Counted from the stretch's first letter, positions 1 through 7,915 are shown. The stretch: DNA of 25,068 nucleotides from Puniceicoccaceae bacterium (GCA_003566795.1 PXBU01000065.1:1-25068); one strand, 5' to 3'. Translations and numbers: made by a program. The notes: generated by a model from the sequence alone, not told the origin.

Positions 1-90
1 CTGGAAAAGGCGCGGATCGTCTATCGTTTACGCAATGCGGCGGTGCAGCGTAATGCACCTATTCGTAGCTTTGGCCCCAAGAAGCGCTAG
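1..90 (+). CDS. 3' end of an unidentified protein (partial)
   Basis: Frame 1 is open from the window edge to a TAG at 88-90 and gives 29 residues, a basic tail ending in SFGPKKR. The start and nearly all of the protein lie outside the window, so no family can be assigned. Reading it as a real gene rests only on uninterrupted frame, codon composition and the repeat-rich intergenic DNA that starts right after the stop. Confidence 0.4.
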   Translation: MEKARIVYRLRNAAVQRNAPIRSFGPKKR

Positions 91-192
91 CGCAGTCCGG
101 TAAAAAAACTGGATATCGAAACGGTTTCGCCGTTCCGCTACGGAAATTTTTGTGGAACGCCTTCGCGTTTGGTCGATTCGCATTCAACGCGA

Positions 193-269
193 GCTTCGAC
201 CAAAGCCTAAGGGCTTCGGCTACGGAAATGTTTGCTTCGACCAAAGCCTAAGGGCTTCGGCTACGGAAA
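193..269. repeat. 36-bp direct repeat, two copies, REP-like
   Basis: A 36-bp unit beginning GCTTCGACCAAAGCC and ending GGCTACGGAAA occurs exactly at 193-228 and 234-269, separated by 5 bases. The core AGCC-taa-GGGCT is an imperfect palindrome. Degenerate pieces lie to the left: CGCTACGGAAA near 127-137, and GCGTTTGGTCGA near 165-176, which is the near inverse of TCGACCAAAGC inside the repeat. Together the stretch from about 120 to 270 looks like decayed REP/BIME-type palindromic DNA. The whole gap 91-416 holds no convincing gene. Confidence 0.7.
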
Positions 270-300
270 AAACTTATTGGTCCTTACCGGGGAGGCAGTG

Positions 301-340
301 CCCGCTGGATAGCTGGCCCTGGAAGGAGCGGGATTTTCTT
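301..340 (+). terminator. possible rho-independent terminator upstream of cysK
   Basis: CCCGCT (301-306) pairs with AGCGGG (327-332) and is followed by ATTTTCTT. The stem is only 6 bp with a 20-nt loop, so this is weak. It could end transcripts coming from the left-edge gene, or be part of a structured cysK leader. Confidence 0.3.
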
Positions 341-371
341 TGAACAGGGCTTGCTTCGTCATCATTTCCGG

Positions 372-400
372 TTGTGCTGGTAGGTCCATTCAAGTTTAAT
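372..400 (+). promoter_or_regulatory. candidate sigma-70 promoter for cysK
   Basis: TTGTGC (372-377), a 17-bp spacer and TTTAAT (395-400) match a sigma-70 promoter in spacing, with a good -10 and a poor -35. It would start transcription about 10 nt before the cysK ATG, giving a very short leader. This agrees with the lack of a Shine-Dalgarno there. Confidence 0.3.
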
Positions 401-416
401 TCAACCTGATTTTATT

Positions 417-1376
417 ATGAGCAAACTATTCGCTTCCATCGTTGATACTGTTGGCAATACGCCCCTGGTTAAAATTAACCACACGGCCGCCGATGCGGCC
501 GCCGACATTTATTTGAAGTGCGAGTTCTTTAACCCGCTAGCCAGCGTCAAGGACCGCATTGGCCGGGCTATGATCGAAGCGGCCGAGCGCGACGGTAAAC
601 TTTCGCCGGACAGCATCGTGATCGAGCCGACTTCGGGCAACACTGGCATCGCGCTGGCTTTTGTCTGCGCCGCCAGAGGCTACAAGTTAATCTTGACCAT
701 GCCGGAGACCATGTCGCTCGAGCGGCGAGTGCTGCTGCGGATGTTGGGGGCCGAGATTGTGCTGACTCCGGGGCCCAAGGGCATGCCGGGTGCCATCGCC
801 AGAGCGGGGGAACTCGTCAAGGAATATGGCGAAAAGGCTTTTATGCCGCAGCAGTTTGAGAATCCTGCCAACCCGGAAGTGCATCGTCAGACTACCGCAG
901 AGGAGATTTGGGCGGCGACCGACGGCAAGATCGACGCCTTCGTCGCTGGCGTGGGCACCGGCGGCACCATCACGGGCGTCTCTGAGGTGATCAAGTCCCG
1001 CAAAGATCTCTACACCGTCGCGGTTGAGCCCGAGGCCAGCCCGGTGATCTCCGGCGGCGACCCCGGTCCGCATAAGATCCAAGGCATCGGCGCAGGCTTT
1101 ATCCCGAAGAACTGCAACACCGACGTCATCGACGATGTTATCAAGTGCTCCAACGAGGACGCCTTCGCCATGGCCCGCTTGCTGGCAGAGAAGGATGGCA
1201 TCCTCGGCGGCATCTCGACCGGTGCAAATGTCTGGTCGGCCCTGCAACTTGCCAAACGTCCCGAGATGGCGGGCAAAATGATCGTAACGGTGGGTTGCAG
1301 CTTCGGTGAGCGCTACTTGAGCACCCCGCTGGCCGAGAAAGCCAGAGAGGAAATGATGGCCGCTACCGTCAGCTAA
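417..1376 (+). CDS. cysK: cysteine synthase A (O-acetylserine sulfhydrylase)
   Basis: PLP-dependent enzyme that makes L-cysteine from O-acetyl-L-serine and sulfide in the cytoplasm, the last step of cysteine synthesis. The 319-residue length is typical. Visible signatures are the Schiff-base lysine in ASVKDRIG (K45), the substrate loop PTSGNTG (71-77), the phosphate-binding glycine loop GVGTGGT (178-184), GGISTGAN (264-271) and the C-terminal GERYLST. The ATG at 417 follows an A/T-rich leader without a Shine-Dalgarno. The gene appears to be transcribed alone: a repeat region lies upstream and a strong terminator starts 8 bases after the stop. A cystathionine beta-synthase-like or CysM paralogue is possible, but the motifs and length favour CysK. 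Confidence 0.95.
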   Translation: MSKLFASIVDTVGNTPLVKINHTAADAAADIYLKCEFFNPLASVKDRIGRAMIEAAERDGKLSPDSIVIEPTSGNTGIALAFVCAARGYKLILTMPETMSLERRVLLRMLGAEIVLTPGPKGMPGAIARAGELVKEYGEKAFMPQQFENPANPEVHRQTTAEEIWAATDGKIDAFVAGVGTGGTITGVSEVIKSRKDLYTVAVEPEASPVISGGDPGPHKIQGIGAGFIPKNCNTDVIDDVIKCSNEDAFAMARLLAEKDGILGGISTGANVWSALQLAKRPEMAGKMIVTVGCSFGERYLSTPLAEKAREEMMAATVS

Positions 1377-1383
1377 AATTTTC

Positions 1384-1421
1384 AGCGCCGTGACTTTACG
1401 ACAGTCACGGCGCTTTTTCTT
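1384..1421 (+). terminator. rho-independent terminator after cysK
   Basis: A perfect 12-bp inverted repeat, AGCGCCGTGACT (1384-1395) and AGTCACGGCGCT (1403-1414), encloses a 7-nt loop and is followed by TTTTCTT. This is a textbook intrinsic terminator. It also argues against starting the next gene at the in-frame GTG at 1390, which lies in this stem. Confidence 0.93.
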
Positions 1422-1449
1422 CCACTTACCTAAACCCTCACTACTATCT

Positions 1450-2454
1450 ATGAAATCTCCTGCTTTTAAAATTTTTGCACTATCACTTTTGGCCAGTGCC
1501 GCTTGCTTCAGTGCATGTGGTAAGAAATCCGACGGGACGACGGGAGCGACTGCCAACTCCGACTCGGGGAGTCTGCCCGCCGCTCCGGCTGAAGCCATGC
1601 AGTATATCGCCCACAAACTGGCGGAGGCCGATGGGGCGGTGCTCTGGCAAGCGATGCCTGGCAGCTACCAGAGTGATGTGAATAGCATCGCGCAGCTGGC
1701 CGGTTCCAAGGTGGATGCGGAGATTTATGACAAAGTGTTTGCGACCGTCGGCCGTTTGGTGACGGTGCTCGACAAGCAGCAGGAATTTGTTTTCGGCAGC
1801 AGCTTGCTTGGCGGTCAAGCGGATGCAGAGGGCGTTGCGCAGATGCGTGCCGCTTGGCCCTCGGTCAAGCGGATCGTGGATGCCTTGACCTCCAGTTCTC
1901 TTGCTTCCGCAGCGGGTCTGCTAGCTTTCGACGGGCAGAATTTTTTCAGTGAGACGGTTTCTGACATGCTGGGCGAGATGGATACGCTGGCCCAGTTACA
2001 GCCGGATGGTCCGCAGTCGTTTTTGGCGGATCTGAGTCAAGTGACCTTCAGGCAGGTTGAGGGCACCGGGAATCAAGCCACGCTGGAGATGTCTGCGCCT
2101 GGTCAGGACGCGGAGACCGAGACGTTTGTTAAGGTTGAAGACCGCTGGGTGCCTCAAGATATGGCCGAGCAATGGACGGATCAAATCGCGGAGGCCCGCC
2201 GCACGCTGGAGGAGATCGACCCAGCGGAAATCGCGCAGCAAAAGCCACAGATTCTAGGTGTTTTTGCGATGATCGACGGCGTGCTGGCGCAGATCGAGGG
2301 CGCCGAGACGCAGCAGCAATTTGATCAGGCCTTGCAGGGGGCGATGATGCCAATCATGGGGCTCATGATGATGGGGTCGAGCATGGGTGGCGGCAGCGCT
2401 GCTCCTGAGATGCCGGTAACGCCGGCGCTGCCCGACGCGCCGGTCGCGCCGTAA
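1450..2454 (+). CDS. putative lipoprotein of unknown function
   Basis: The 334-residue protein begins with a lipoprotein signal: a short basic start, a hydrophobic stretch, and FSAC with the candidate lipidated cysteine at C23, followed by a polar GKKSDG linker. Phe at the -3 position is unusual but tolerated. The body is acidic and Gln/Ala-rich with no motif I recognise. Near the C-terminus there is a Met/Gly-rich patch (MMPIMGLMMMGSSMGGG) and then a Pro/Ala-rich tail. The ATG at 1450 is preferred to the in-frame GTG at 1390, because the latter lies in the cysK terminator and would put about 20 residues before the signal peptide. It converges with proC. The 138-bp gap between them holds small palindromes (TGGCATGCCA at 2520-2529; TTCGC-ga-GCGAA at 2577-2588) but no clear terminator. 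Confidence 0.8.
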   Translation: MKSPAFKIFALSLLASAACFSACGKKSDGTTGATANSDSGSLPAAPAEAMQYIAHKLAEADGAVLWQAMPGSYQSDVNSIAQLAGSKVDAEIYDKVFATVGRLVTVLDKQQEFVFGSSLLGGQADAEGVAQMRAAWPSVKRIVDALTSSSLASAAGLLAFDGQNFFSETVSDMLGEMDTLAQLQPDGPQSFLADLSQVTFRQVEGTGNQATLEMSAPGQDAETETFVKVEDRWVPQDMAEQWTDQIAEARRTLEEIDPAEIAQQKPQILGVFAMIDGVLAQIEGAETQQQFDQALQGAMMPIMGLMMMGSSMGGGSAAPEMPVTPALPDAPVAP

Positions 2455-2592
2455 CTGGTGTGATATAAAAAGGGGAGGGTCTGGCTCCGTCCGGACCGCG
2501 CCGGCAGGAGCGGGATCGATGGCATGCCAGTGCCCCGGATGGTTTGCGCGGCCGCAACTTTGCAGAAGACGCGACGTTCGCGAGCGAAGTCC

Positions 2593-3399
2593 CTACTGCT
2601 GCGCCAGTTCGATGGATCGGGCTTTGGCGGCCGCTACGGCCTGCTGCATCAGTTTACGGTATTCGGCATCTTTCAGCACCTGTAGGGCGGCAGCGGTGGT
2701 GCCGCCGGGTGAGGTCACGGCATCCCGGAGCTCTTCCGGCGACTCGTCACTCTCAGCCAGCAGCATCGCGGCACCCAGTAAAGTGTCGATGCTGAGTGAC
2801 GCTGCCAGCTCGGGGGGGAGTCCCGCATCGACACCCGCGTCGCGGAGTGCTGCGGCAAATTCAAAGACGTAGGCCGGGCCGCTGCCGCTGAGTGCGGTGA
2901 CAGCATCCAGGTCTTCCTCCTCGACTTCGTGAAAGTTTCCGAGTGAGCTAAGGGTGCTTTCCACAATCTGGCAGTCCTTTGCGGACAGCTGACGCAGCGG
3001 AGTAAATGCGGTGACACCCGCGCCGATTTGGCCGGGGGTGTTCGGCATGGTGCGGACGATGTTGCGGGCGTGGGAGAACTTGGCGCTCAGCCTTTCGAGC
3101 GGCGTGCCTGCCAGAATTGAGAGGATGAGTTTCCCGCCGGTGGCATCAGCCAGGTCTTGATCGATGGCGGCGAACTGCTGCGGCTTGCAGGCAAGCACGA
3201 CTGCCTCCGCTTCGCCGAGTGCCTGAATGATGTTTGCGTGGTAATGGATGCCGGTGCGCTCAGCCAGTGCTGGACCGGTGGGATCGTCACCACAGGTGCA
3301 GGCAATTTCCTCAGGCCGGTAGTGCTCTTTTTCAATCAGGCCCTGGACGATAGCGGTGGCCATTCGGCCGGCACCAATGAAGACGATTTTAATGTGCAT
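2593..3399 (-). CDS. proC: pyrroline-5-carboxylate reductase
   Basis: Catalyses the NAD(P)H-dependent reduction of 1-pyrroline-5-carboxylate to L-proline, the last step of proline synthesis. The 268-residue length is normal. Seen are the N-terminal Rossmann glycine motif FIGAGRMA (7-14), CKPQ (71-74), MPNTP (118-122), the helical domain segment ALSGSGPAYVFE (169-180) and the family signature DAVTSPGGTT (226-235). The ATG at 3399 is the natural start because the beta strand of the Rossmann fold begins directly after it. It is the last gene of the leftward cluster, 27 bp after the kinase gene, so it is probably co-transcribed with it. Confidence 0.95.
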   Translation of the reverse strand: MHIKIVFIGAGRMATAIVQGLIEKEHYRPEEIACTCGDDPTGPALAERTGIHYHANIIQALGEAEAVVLACKPQQFAAIDQDLADATGGKLILSILAGTPLERLSAKFSHARNIVRTMPNTPGQIGAGVTAFTPLRQLSAKDCQIVESTLSSLGNFHEVEEEDLDAVTALSGSGPAYVFEFAAALRDAGVDAGLPPELAASLSIDTLLGAAMLLAESDESPEELRDAVTSPGGTTAAALQVLKDAEYRKLMQQAVAAAKARSIELAQQ

Positions 3400-3426
3400 A
3401 GTGGAGTGTTAAAGCTGGAGGCTCGA

Positions 3427-4641
3427 TCAGAGCGGGTGGGTGAGCGTGGCGGTCGCGCCACCGTCGGGATTGTTCCTTAGTTGCACATCACCAGATAAGT
3501 TGCGGATGGTATGGCGGGCGATAGTCAGGCCCATCCCGCGGCCAACGGAGGTTTTTGTGGTGATGAATGGTTCAAATAGCGTCTCGGCGATGGCTGGAGC
3601 GATGCCTGCGCCAGTGTCGATCACTTGTAATTCAAGCATGGAAGGCATTCTCTCGCGTAAGATATGGGCATTAATCCTGATCTTCCGCTCATCGTCGGGC
3701 GTCGCTTCCGGATAACTTTCCCACGCGTTGATCAAAAGCTTGCCAAGGATGACCTCAAACGTCTCCGCATTGGCCGAGATGGTGGTCTCGGCGGGAAAGT
3801 CGGTTTGGAGTTCAACCTTGGCATTGACCTTATGCTCGGCTTGGAAGCGCTCAACCGACTTTGCCAGCAGTTCAGTGACGGATAAAGTGCTGAGCTCGAT
3901 ACGCTCATTGCTGGCAATTTTGCTGAGTTGTTGGATGATTTTGACCATCCGGGTGATTGCGTGATCCATCAGCCCCACACTCCTTTTTATCATATCGGGG
4001 CTGTCGTAACCGTTTTTAATGAGATCAAGATAGCCGACGACCACACCCAGCAGGTTGTTTAGGTTGTGTGCGATCCCCTGGGTAATGGCTCCGACAGCGG
4101 CGGCTCTGCGGGCATCTCCCAGGCGCTCCTGGAGTTCGATATTTTCGCGGAATATTTCCTGCAGCCGCAGTTGGGTGCGCACGCGGGCCAAGGTCTCATC
4201 CAGATCAATCGGTTTGGTGATGTAGTCAACCGCTCCGGCGTCGAGGCCTTCGAGCTTTCCCTCTTTGGAGGCTTTTGCCGTGATGAAGATAATCGGAATG
4301 GATTCGGTTTCCGGATTGGCCTTTAGTTGCTGGCAGGTTTCGATGCCGTCAATCTCCGGCATCATGATGTCCAGCAGGATGAGTTCGGGTTTGGTCTCTC
4401 CGACGATATCGAGGCACTCGCGTCCACTGTAGGCCACTGCCACGTCCATGCCCTGACGCTCAAGTTTGCGCTGGAGCAACTTGATATTGATAGGCTGGTC
4501 GTCGACGACGAGTATTTTCGGCTTATGCTTGGTGCTCAAAGTGAGGTGAGGTTGGGTTGGGCGCTTCTTGGTTTTGGTCGGGGTTAGCAGATTTTGACTC
4601 GAATGGGAAACAGAAAACAAAAGTGCGGCTGTTGGACACAC
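3427..4641 (-). CDS. receiver domain-histidine kinase fusion (orphan two-component protein)
   Basis: Up to 404 residues. A CheY-like receiver comes first (about 42-160: LVVDDQ, phospho-acceptor D91 in LLDIMMPEIDG, conserved T121 and K143 in ITKPID). A short coiled-coil linker follows, then a dimerisation/phosphotransfer helix with H192 in GIAHNLNNLLG, and a HATPase domain with N305, DTGAG (342-346) and GRGMGL (367-372). There is no transmembrane segment, sensor domain or DNA-binding output, so it is a soluble kinase whose own receiver probably gates activity; its partner is not nearby. The start is uncertain. The GTG at 4641 lies 2 bp after the RDD gene stop but adds a low-complexity N-terminus; the TTG at 4539 begins just before the receiver and would give 370 residues. 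Confidence 0.85.
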   Translation of the reverse strand: MCPTAALLFSVSHSSQNLLTPTKTKKRPTQPHLTLSTKHKPKILVVDDQPINIKLLQRKLERQGMDVAVAYSGRECLDIVGETKPELILLDIMMPEIDGIETCQQLKANPETESIPIIFITAKASKEGKLEGLDAGAVDYITKPIDLDETLARVRTQLRLQEIFRENIELQERLGDARRAAAVGAITQGIAHNLNNLLGVVVGYLDLIKNGYDSPDMIKRSVGLMDHAITRMVKIIQQLSKIASNERIELSTLSVTELLAKSVERFQAEHKVNAKVELQTDFPAETTISANAETFEVILGKLLINAWESYPEATPDDERKIRINAHILRERMPSMLELQVIDTGAGIAPAIAETLFEPFITTKTSVGRGMGLTIARHTIRNLSGDVQLRNNPDGGATATLTHPL

Positions 4642-4643
4642 TC

Positions 4644-5282
4644 TTACAGTTGTGATGCTGTATCGATATATTTTTCATCAACCACCACCGTGCGGGCGCA
4701 GAGATCATGCGCGAGCTGACGACGTTTGTTGAACCAGAGCGCCAGGAAAGTGGCCGCGAAGAAGACTGGAAAAAGCCAAAAAAGTGTTAAGGTTTTTAAA
4801 GCCCCGCGAATCATGCCTGCCAGAATGGGCGGTGGGGCCAGCGTGACGGTGCTGATGGTACGAATGCGGCAGATACGTTTGCCCAGCGAGCTACCTGCAA
4901 AAAAAGCCTCACCGATGGCGAAGTAGAGCCAAAAGAGGAGCAATTGAATTTCATACGCTACGCCCAGTGCCTCCCGCAGCTCACGGCTGGGCTCGGGCAT
5001 GCTGGTATCGGCGGCACGGTTTTGCAGCCAGGCCACGACCTCCTGCGTCCACTGCATCATCTCAGCGAAGGCACCGGGGTGGGTTTGGGCTAAGACCACT
5101 TTCCAGATGATGACTGAGGCCACGGCTACCATCAGAATGCAATCGAGCAGTAGAGCCAATGCACGCAGCCCAAGCCCCGCAGTTGGCAGCGGACCTCCGG
5201 TGCTCAGGACGGAGTCCAGGACGCTGTCCGGCTGGATCGGAGGTGGGCTGCCGGGTCCGGGTCTTTCTGGCTGTTGGCTCAT
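4644..5282 (-). CDS. RDD family membrane protein
   Basis: A 212-residue inner-membrane protein. After a Pro-rich cytoplasmic N-tail (1-35) come three hydrophobic stretches, at about 41-65, 112-130 and 165-185. The RDD hallmarks are visible: R40 and D47 in LRALALLLDCIL, the loop GSSLGKRICRIR after the second segment, and the closing RRQLAHDLCARTVVV. The molecular role of the family is poorly defined; some members have been linked to ion or osmotic homeostasis, and nothing here points to a substrate. Its ATG overlaps the folD stop by 4 bp (ATGA), so it is translationally coupled to folD. Confidence 0.85.
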   Translation of the reverse strand: MSQQPERPGPGSPPPIQPDSVLDSVLSTGGPLPTAGLGLRALALLLDCILMVAVASVIIWKVVLAQTHPGAFAEMMQWTQEVVAWLQNRAADTSMPEPSRELREALGVAYEIQLLLFWLYFAIGEAFFAGSSLGKRICRIRTISTVTLAPPPILAGMIRGALKTLTLFWLFPVFFAATFLALWFNKRRQLAHDLCARTVVVDEKYIDTASQL

Positions 5283-6148
5283 TGCGCCGCTTTGAAAGCC
5301 CGCAGGGTATTGTGCATCAGCATGGCCACCGTCATGGGGCCGACCCCGCCGGGCACCGGCGTGATATGCGAGGCCTTGGCAGCGACTCCCTCAAATTCGA
5401 CGTCTCCCACCAGGCGGTAGCCGCGCTTTTTGCTGGCGTCTTCGACCCGGTTGATGCCCACATCAATCACTGCCACGCCCTGCTTGACCATATCCGGCGT
5501 GACGAAATTGGGCCTGCCGATGGCGGCAATCAAGATGTCGGCCTGGCGGGTGACTTCAGGGAGATTCCGCGTGCGTGAGTGGCAGATGGTGACGGTGGCG
5601 TTCCCGGGGATGGCTTTCCGCATCATCAGCAGTGCCGCAGGTTTCCCCACGATCTGGCTGCGGCCAAGCACGACGACATGCTTGCCCTCGGTATCGATGC
5701 CGCTGCGCTGTATCAGCTCGACGATGCCGGCCGGTGTGCAGGCAATAAAGCCGGAGGCATCCTCCTGACAGAGCTTGCCGATGTTGACGGTGTTGAAACC
5801 ATCCACGTCCTTGGCCGGATCGACGCGGTTGAAAGTCTCCGTCTCGTCGATGTGCCCGGGGAGCGGTGCCTGGATCAGGATGCCATTGACGTCCGGGTCG
5901 GCATTGAGGGCGTCAATCAAGTCGAAAAGTTTCTCTTTGGAGACGTCTTCCGGGAAGAGGTGGAGTCGGCTCTCGATCCCAATTCGCTCAGCCGTTTTCT
6001 CTTTTTTTCGCACATAGGAGACCGAGGCGGGGTCGTCACCAACGCGGATGAAGGCGACGACGGGTTGTTTGCCCGTGAGTGCACCGACCTCTTGGGTCAA
6101 TTCCTCGATAATGGATTCTGCGATAGCGTTGCCGTCGATAATTTGCAT
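5279..6148 (-). CDS. folD: bifunctional methylene-THF dehydrogenase / methenyl-THF cyclohydrolase
   Basis: Interconverts 5,10-methylene-THF, 5,10-methenyl-THF and 10-formyl-THF using NADP, supplying one-carbon units for purines and fMet. With the ATG at 6148 it has 289 residues, the usual size. The catalytic Tyr and Lys are in SYVRKKEK (Y45, K49). Other signatures are GILIQAPLP (89-97), KDVDGFNTVN (113-122), the Rossmann segment VVLGRSQIVGKP (159-170) and HITPVPGGVGPMT (261-273). An in-frame TTG 36 bases upstream would add a non-homologous tail, so I chose the ATG. It lies 60 bp after the nucleoside transporter and overlaps the RDD gene. Confidence 0.95.
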   Translation of the reverse strand: MQIIDGNAIAESIIEELTQEVGALTGKQPVVAFIRVGDDPASVSYVRKKEKTAERIGIESRLHLFPEDVSKEKLFDLIDALNADPDVNGILIQAPLPGHIDETETFNRVDPAKDVDGFNTVNIGKLCQEDASGFIACTPAGIVELIQRSGIDTEGKHVVVLGRSQIVGKPAALLMMRKAIPGNATVTICHSRTRNLPEVTRQADILIAAIGRPNFVTPDMVKQGVAVIDVGINRVEDASKKRGYRLVGDVEFEGVAAKASHITPVPGGVGPMTVAMLMHNTLRAFKAAQ

Positions 6149-6208
6149 GGGAGTAAACAACGCCAAGCCAGCCGCGCTTGGCAACTCATTTTAAGCAGGC
6201 CGCCGCAC

Positions 6209-7450
6209 TCAGCGAATCAGCATCCCCGCGATGGCGGCACTTGAAAGGTTGGCCAGGGTGCCAGCGAGCACGGCCTTGAGCCCGAGCTGGGCGATCTCAG
6301 CGCGGCGCTCCGGCACCAGACTGCCGAGCCCACCCAGCAGGATCGCGATCGAGGCAAAATTGGCGAAGCCACAGAGCGCGAAGGTGATAATGGCCACAGA
6401 GCGCGTGCTGAGCGTGTCCTGAATCATGCTGAACTCGATGAAGGCGACGAACTCATTGATCACAAGTTTCTGGCCGATGAAAGAGCCCCCAATCGTTGCT
6501 TGCTCCCACGGGATGCCGAGCAGCCAGGCAACCGGGCTGAAGAGCCAGCCGAGAATGAGCTGCAAGCTCAAGCCTTCCAGCCCCGCCAGTCCCCCCAGCC
6601 AGCCAAGCATGCCATTAAGCACTGCGATCAAGCCGATAAAGGCGAGCAGCATGGCCCCCACGTTCAGGGCGAGCCGCAGCCCCTCGCTGGCTCCCGTGGC
6701 GGCCGCATCAAAAACATTGGCCGGGCGCTTAGAAAGATCCTCGGATAGCTCGCTGTTGTCGGGTTCATCCGTCTCCGGCACCAACAGCTTGGCAAAGAGC
6801 AGGCCAGCCGGTGCGGCCATGAAGCAGGCCGCGAGCAGGAAGCGCAGCTCGATCCCCAGGGCAGCGTAGCCCGCCAGCACGCTGCCCGCAATCGATGCCA
6901 GCCCACCGGTCATCACCGCAAACAATTCGGAGCGGGTCAGCCGCGGCAGGTAGGGCTTGATCGTCAGGGGTGCCTCAGTCTGCCCCACAAAAATATTGGC
7001 CGTCGCACTGAGTGATTCGGCGCGGCTGGTTCCCAGTAGCTTGCGAATCGCGCCGCCCAGAGTCTGCACGATGACAGGCATCACCCGTAGATAATACAGC
7101 ACCGAAATCAGCGAGGAGAAAAAGATGATCACCGGCAGCACCTTGAAAGCGAAAATAAACCCAAAGCTCTGGGACGCATCCGTCAGGCCGCCGAAGAGAA
7201 ACTGAATCCCCTCGTCGCCATAGGCGATCAAGTTGGCGACTTTAGCTGAGAGCCATGCCAGCGCCTTCTGACCTGCCGGAACATACAGCACCAGCACGCC
7301 AAACGAAAACTGGATGGCGATCGCCCCGGCCACCGTGCGCCAGTTGATGTTTTTACGGGAACTGGAGCACAGCCAAGCAAAGCCAATCAGGCAAAAGTAG
7401 CCGAGGAGACTAATGAGCACAGTTTGAGCGATAGGCAGACTAATGAGCAC
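6209..7450 (-). CDS. CNT-family nucleoside transporter (NupC-like)
   Basis: A polytopic inner-membrane protein of 413 residues, the normal size for concentrative nucleoside transporters, which import nucleosides with H+ or Na+. The N-terminal helices, central gate domain and C-terminal transport domain are in order. The family signature GQTEAPLTIKPYLPRLTRSE followed by LFAVMTGGLASIAGSVLAGY is clear, as is the later NEFVAFIEFS. The start lies in a 30-bp exact tandem duplication that copies the start region in frame: GTG at 7450 and an identical context with GTG at 7420. There is no ATG, and an in-frame TAA lies about 50 bases upstream. Either GTG could be used; the downstream one gives 403 residues. 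It heads the leftward cluster with folD. Confidence 0.88.
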   Translation of the reverse strand: MLISLPIAQTVLISLLGYFCLIGFAWLCSSSRKNINWRTVAGAIAIQFSFGVLVLYVPAGQKALAWLSAKVANLIAYGDEGIQFLFGGLTDASQSFGFIFAFKVLPVIIFFSSLISVLYYLRVMPVIVQTLGGAIRKLLGTSRAESLSATANIFVGQTEAPLTIKPYLPRLTRSELFAVMTGGLASIAGSVLAGYAALGIELRFLLAACFMAAPAGLLFAKLLVPETDEPDNSELSEDLSKRPANVFDAAATGASEGLRLALNVGAMLLAFIGLIAVLNGMLGWLGGLAGLEGLSLQLILGWLFSPVAWLLGIPWEQATIGGSFIGQKLVINEFVAFIEFSMIQDTLSTRSVAIITFALCGFANFASIAILLGGLGSLVPERRAEIAQLGLKAVLAGTLANLSSAAIAGMLIR

Positions 7451-7466
7451 AGTTTGAGCGATAGGC
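7407..7466. repeat. 30-bp exact tandem duplication over the transporter start
   Basis: The 30 bases at 7407-7436 are repeated perfectly at 7437-7466. Because 30 is a multiple of 3 the reading frame of the transporter is kept, and the candidate start region (LISLPIAQTV) is doubled. The perfect identity suggests a recent slippage or duplication event. Confidence 0.95.
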
Positions 7467-7539
7467 TTTTCCGACCGACAGGCAAGCGGTTAACTCTGCG
7501 TGGAAAGACGTTTTTTTTGCAGCCGCACGAGCGACCTAT

Positions 7540-7702
7540 CCGTAGGGGTGGTGCTCGCGCCACCCGCGAACGGTCGGGGGGGGCAGAACGTTCGGAGATG
7601 TTTCCGCGCGCTCGCGGGTTTCCCGGTTAACCGACTCGACGAACGCGCCCTGGGGCGATGTTTCCGCGCGCTCGCGGGCTTCCCACAGGAAAGCCCCTAC
7701 GG
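7540..7702. repeat. palindromic module, copy 1 (with a 60-bp internal duplication)
   Basis: Begins CCGTAGGGG and ends CCCCTACGG, so the ends are inverted repeats. Inside are GGTGG...CCACC, CCCGCGA...TCGCGGG, the palindrome GAACGTTC and GGGCTT...AAGCCC, so a single strand could fold into a long branched hairpin. This copy is 60 bp longer than copy 2 because GATGTTTCCGCGCGCTCGCGGG occurs twice, at 7597-7618 and 7657-7678. No coding sense. Confidence 0.85.
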
Positions 7703-7714
7703 TGTGATATCGAC

Positions 7715-7756
7715 TCGAAATCGAAATCGGGATCGAAATCGCAATCGCAATCGCAA
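7715..7756. repeat. hexanucleotide array (TCGNNA) x7
   Basis: Seven tandem hexamers, TCGAAA, TCGAAA, TCGGGA, TCGAAA, then TCGCAA three times. They follow the spacer TGTGATATCGAC that leaves module copy 1 and lead directly into copy 2. The order of variants is matched in the second array, so spacer and array were copied together with the module. Confidence 0.9.
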
Positions 7757-7759
7757 TTC

Positions 7760-7862
7760 CCGTAGGGGTGGTGCTCGCGCCACCCGCGAACGGACGGAGG
7801 GTTCAGAACGTTCGGAGATGTTTCCGCGCGCTCGCGGGCTTCCCACAGGAAAGCCCCTACGG
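7760..7862. repeat. palindromic module, copy 2
   Basis: 103 bp with perfect 9-bp inverted ends, CCGTAGGGG (7760-7768) and CCCCTACGG (7854-7862), and the same nested palindromes as copy 1. It is near identical to copy 1 once the 60-bp duplication in that copy is removed. Short open frames that cross it are by-products of the repeat. Confidence 0.9.
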
Positions 7863-7874
7863 TGTGATATCGAC

Positions 7875-7910
7875 TCCAAATCGAAATCGAAATCGGGATC
7901 GAAATCGCAA
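7875..7910. repeat. hexanucleotide array (TCGNNA) x6
   Basis: Six hexamers, TCCAAA, TCGAAA, TCGAAA, TCGGGA, TCGAAA, TCGCAA, after the same TGTGATATCGAC spacer that precedes the first array. It ends at module copy 3. Confidence 0.9.
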
Positions 7911-7915
7911 TTTCC

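Noticed and set aside
271..345. Possible riboswitch in the cysK leader
   Set aside because: A GC-rich stretch with one weak 6-bp stem; I could not fit it to the conserved core of a SAM, SAH or other known riboswitch.
1390..1449. Upstream GTG start for the lipoprotein
   Set aside because: It lies in the stem of the cysK terminator and would place 20 residues before the lipoprotein signal.
687..1616. 309-codon open frame on the minus strand across cysK
   Set aside because: Antisense to a clear cysK and its terminator; composition is that of a GC-rich shadow frame and no motif is present.
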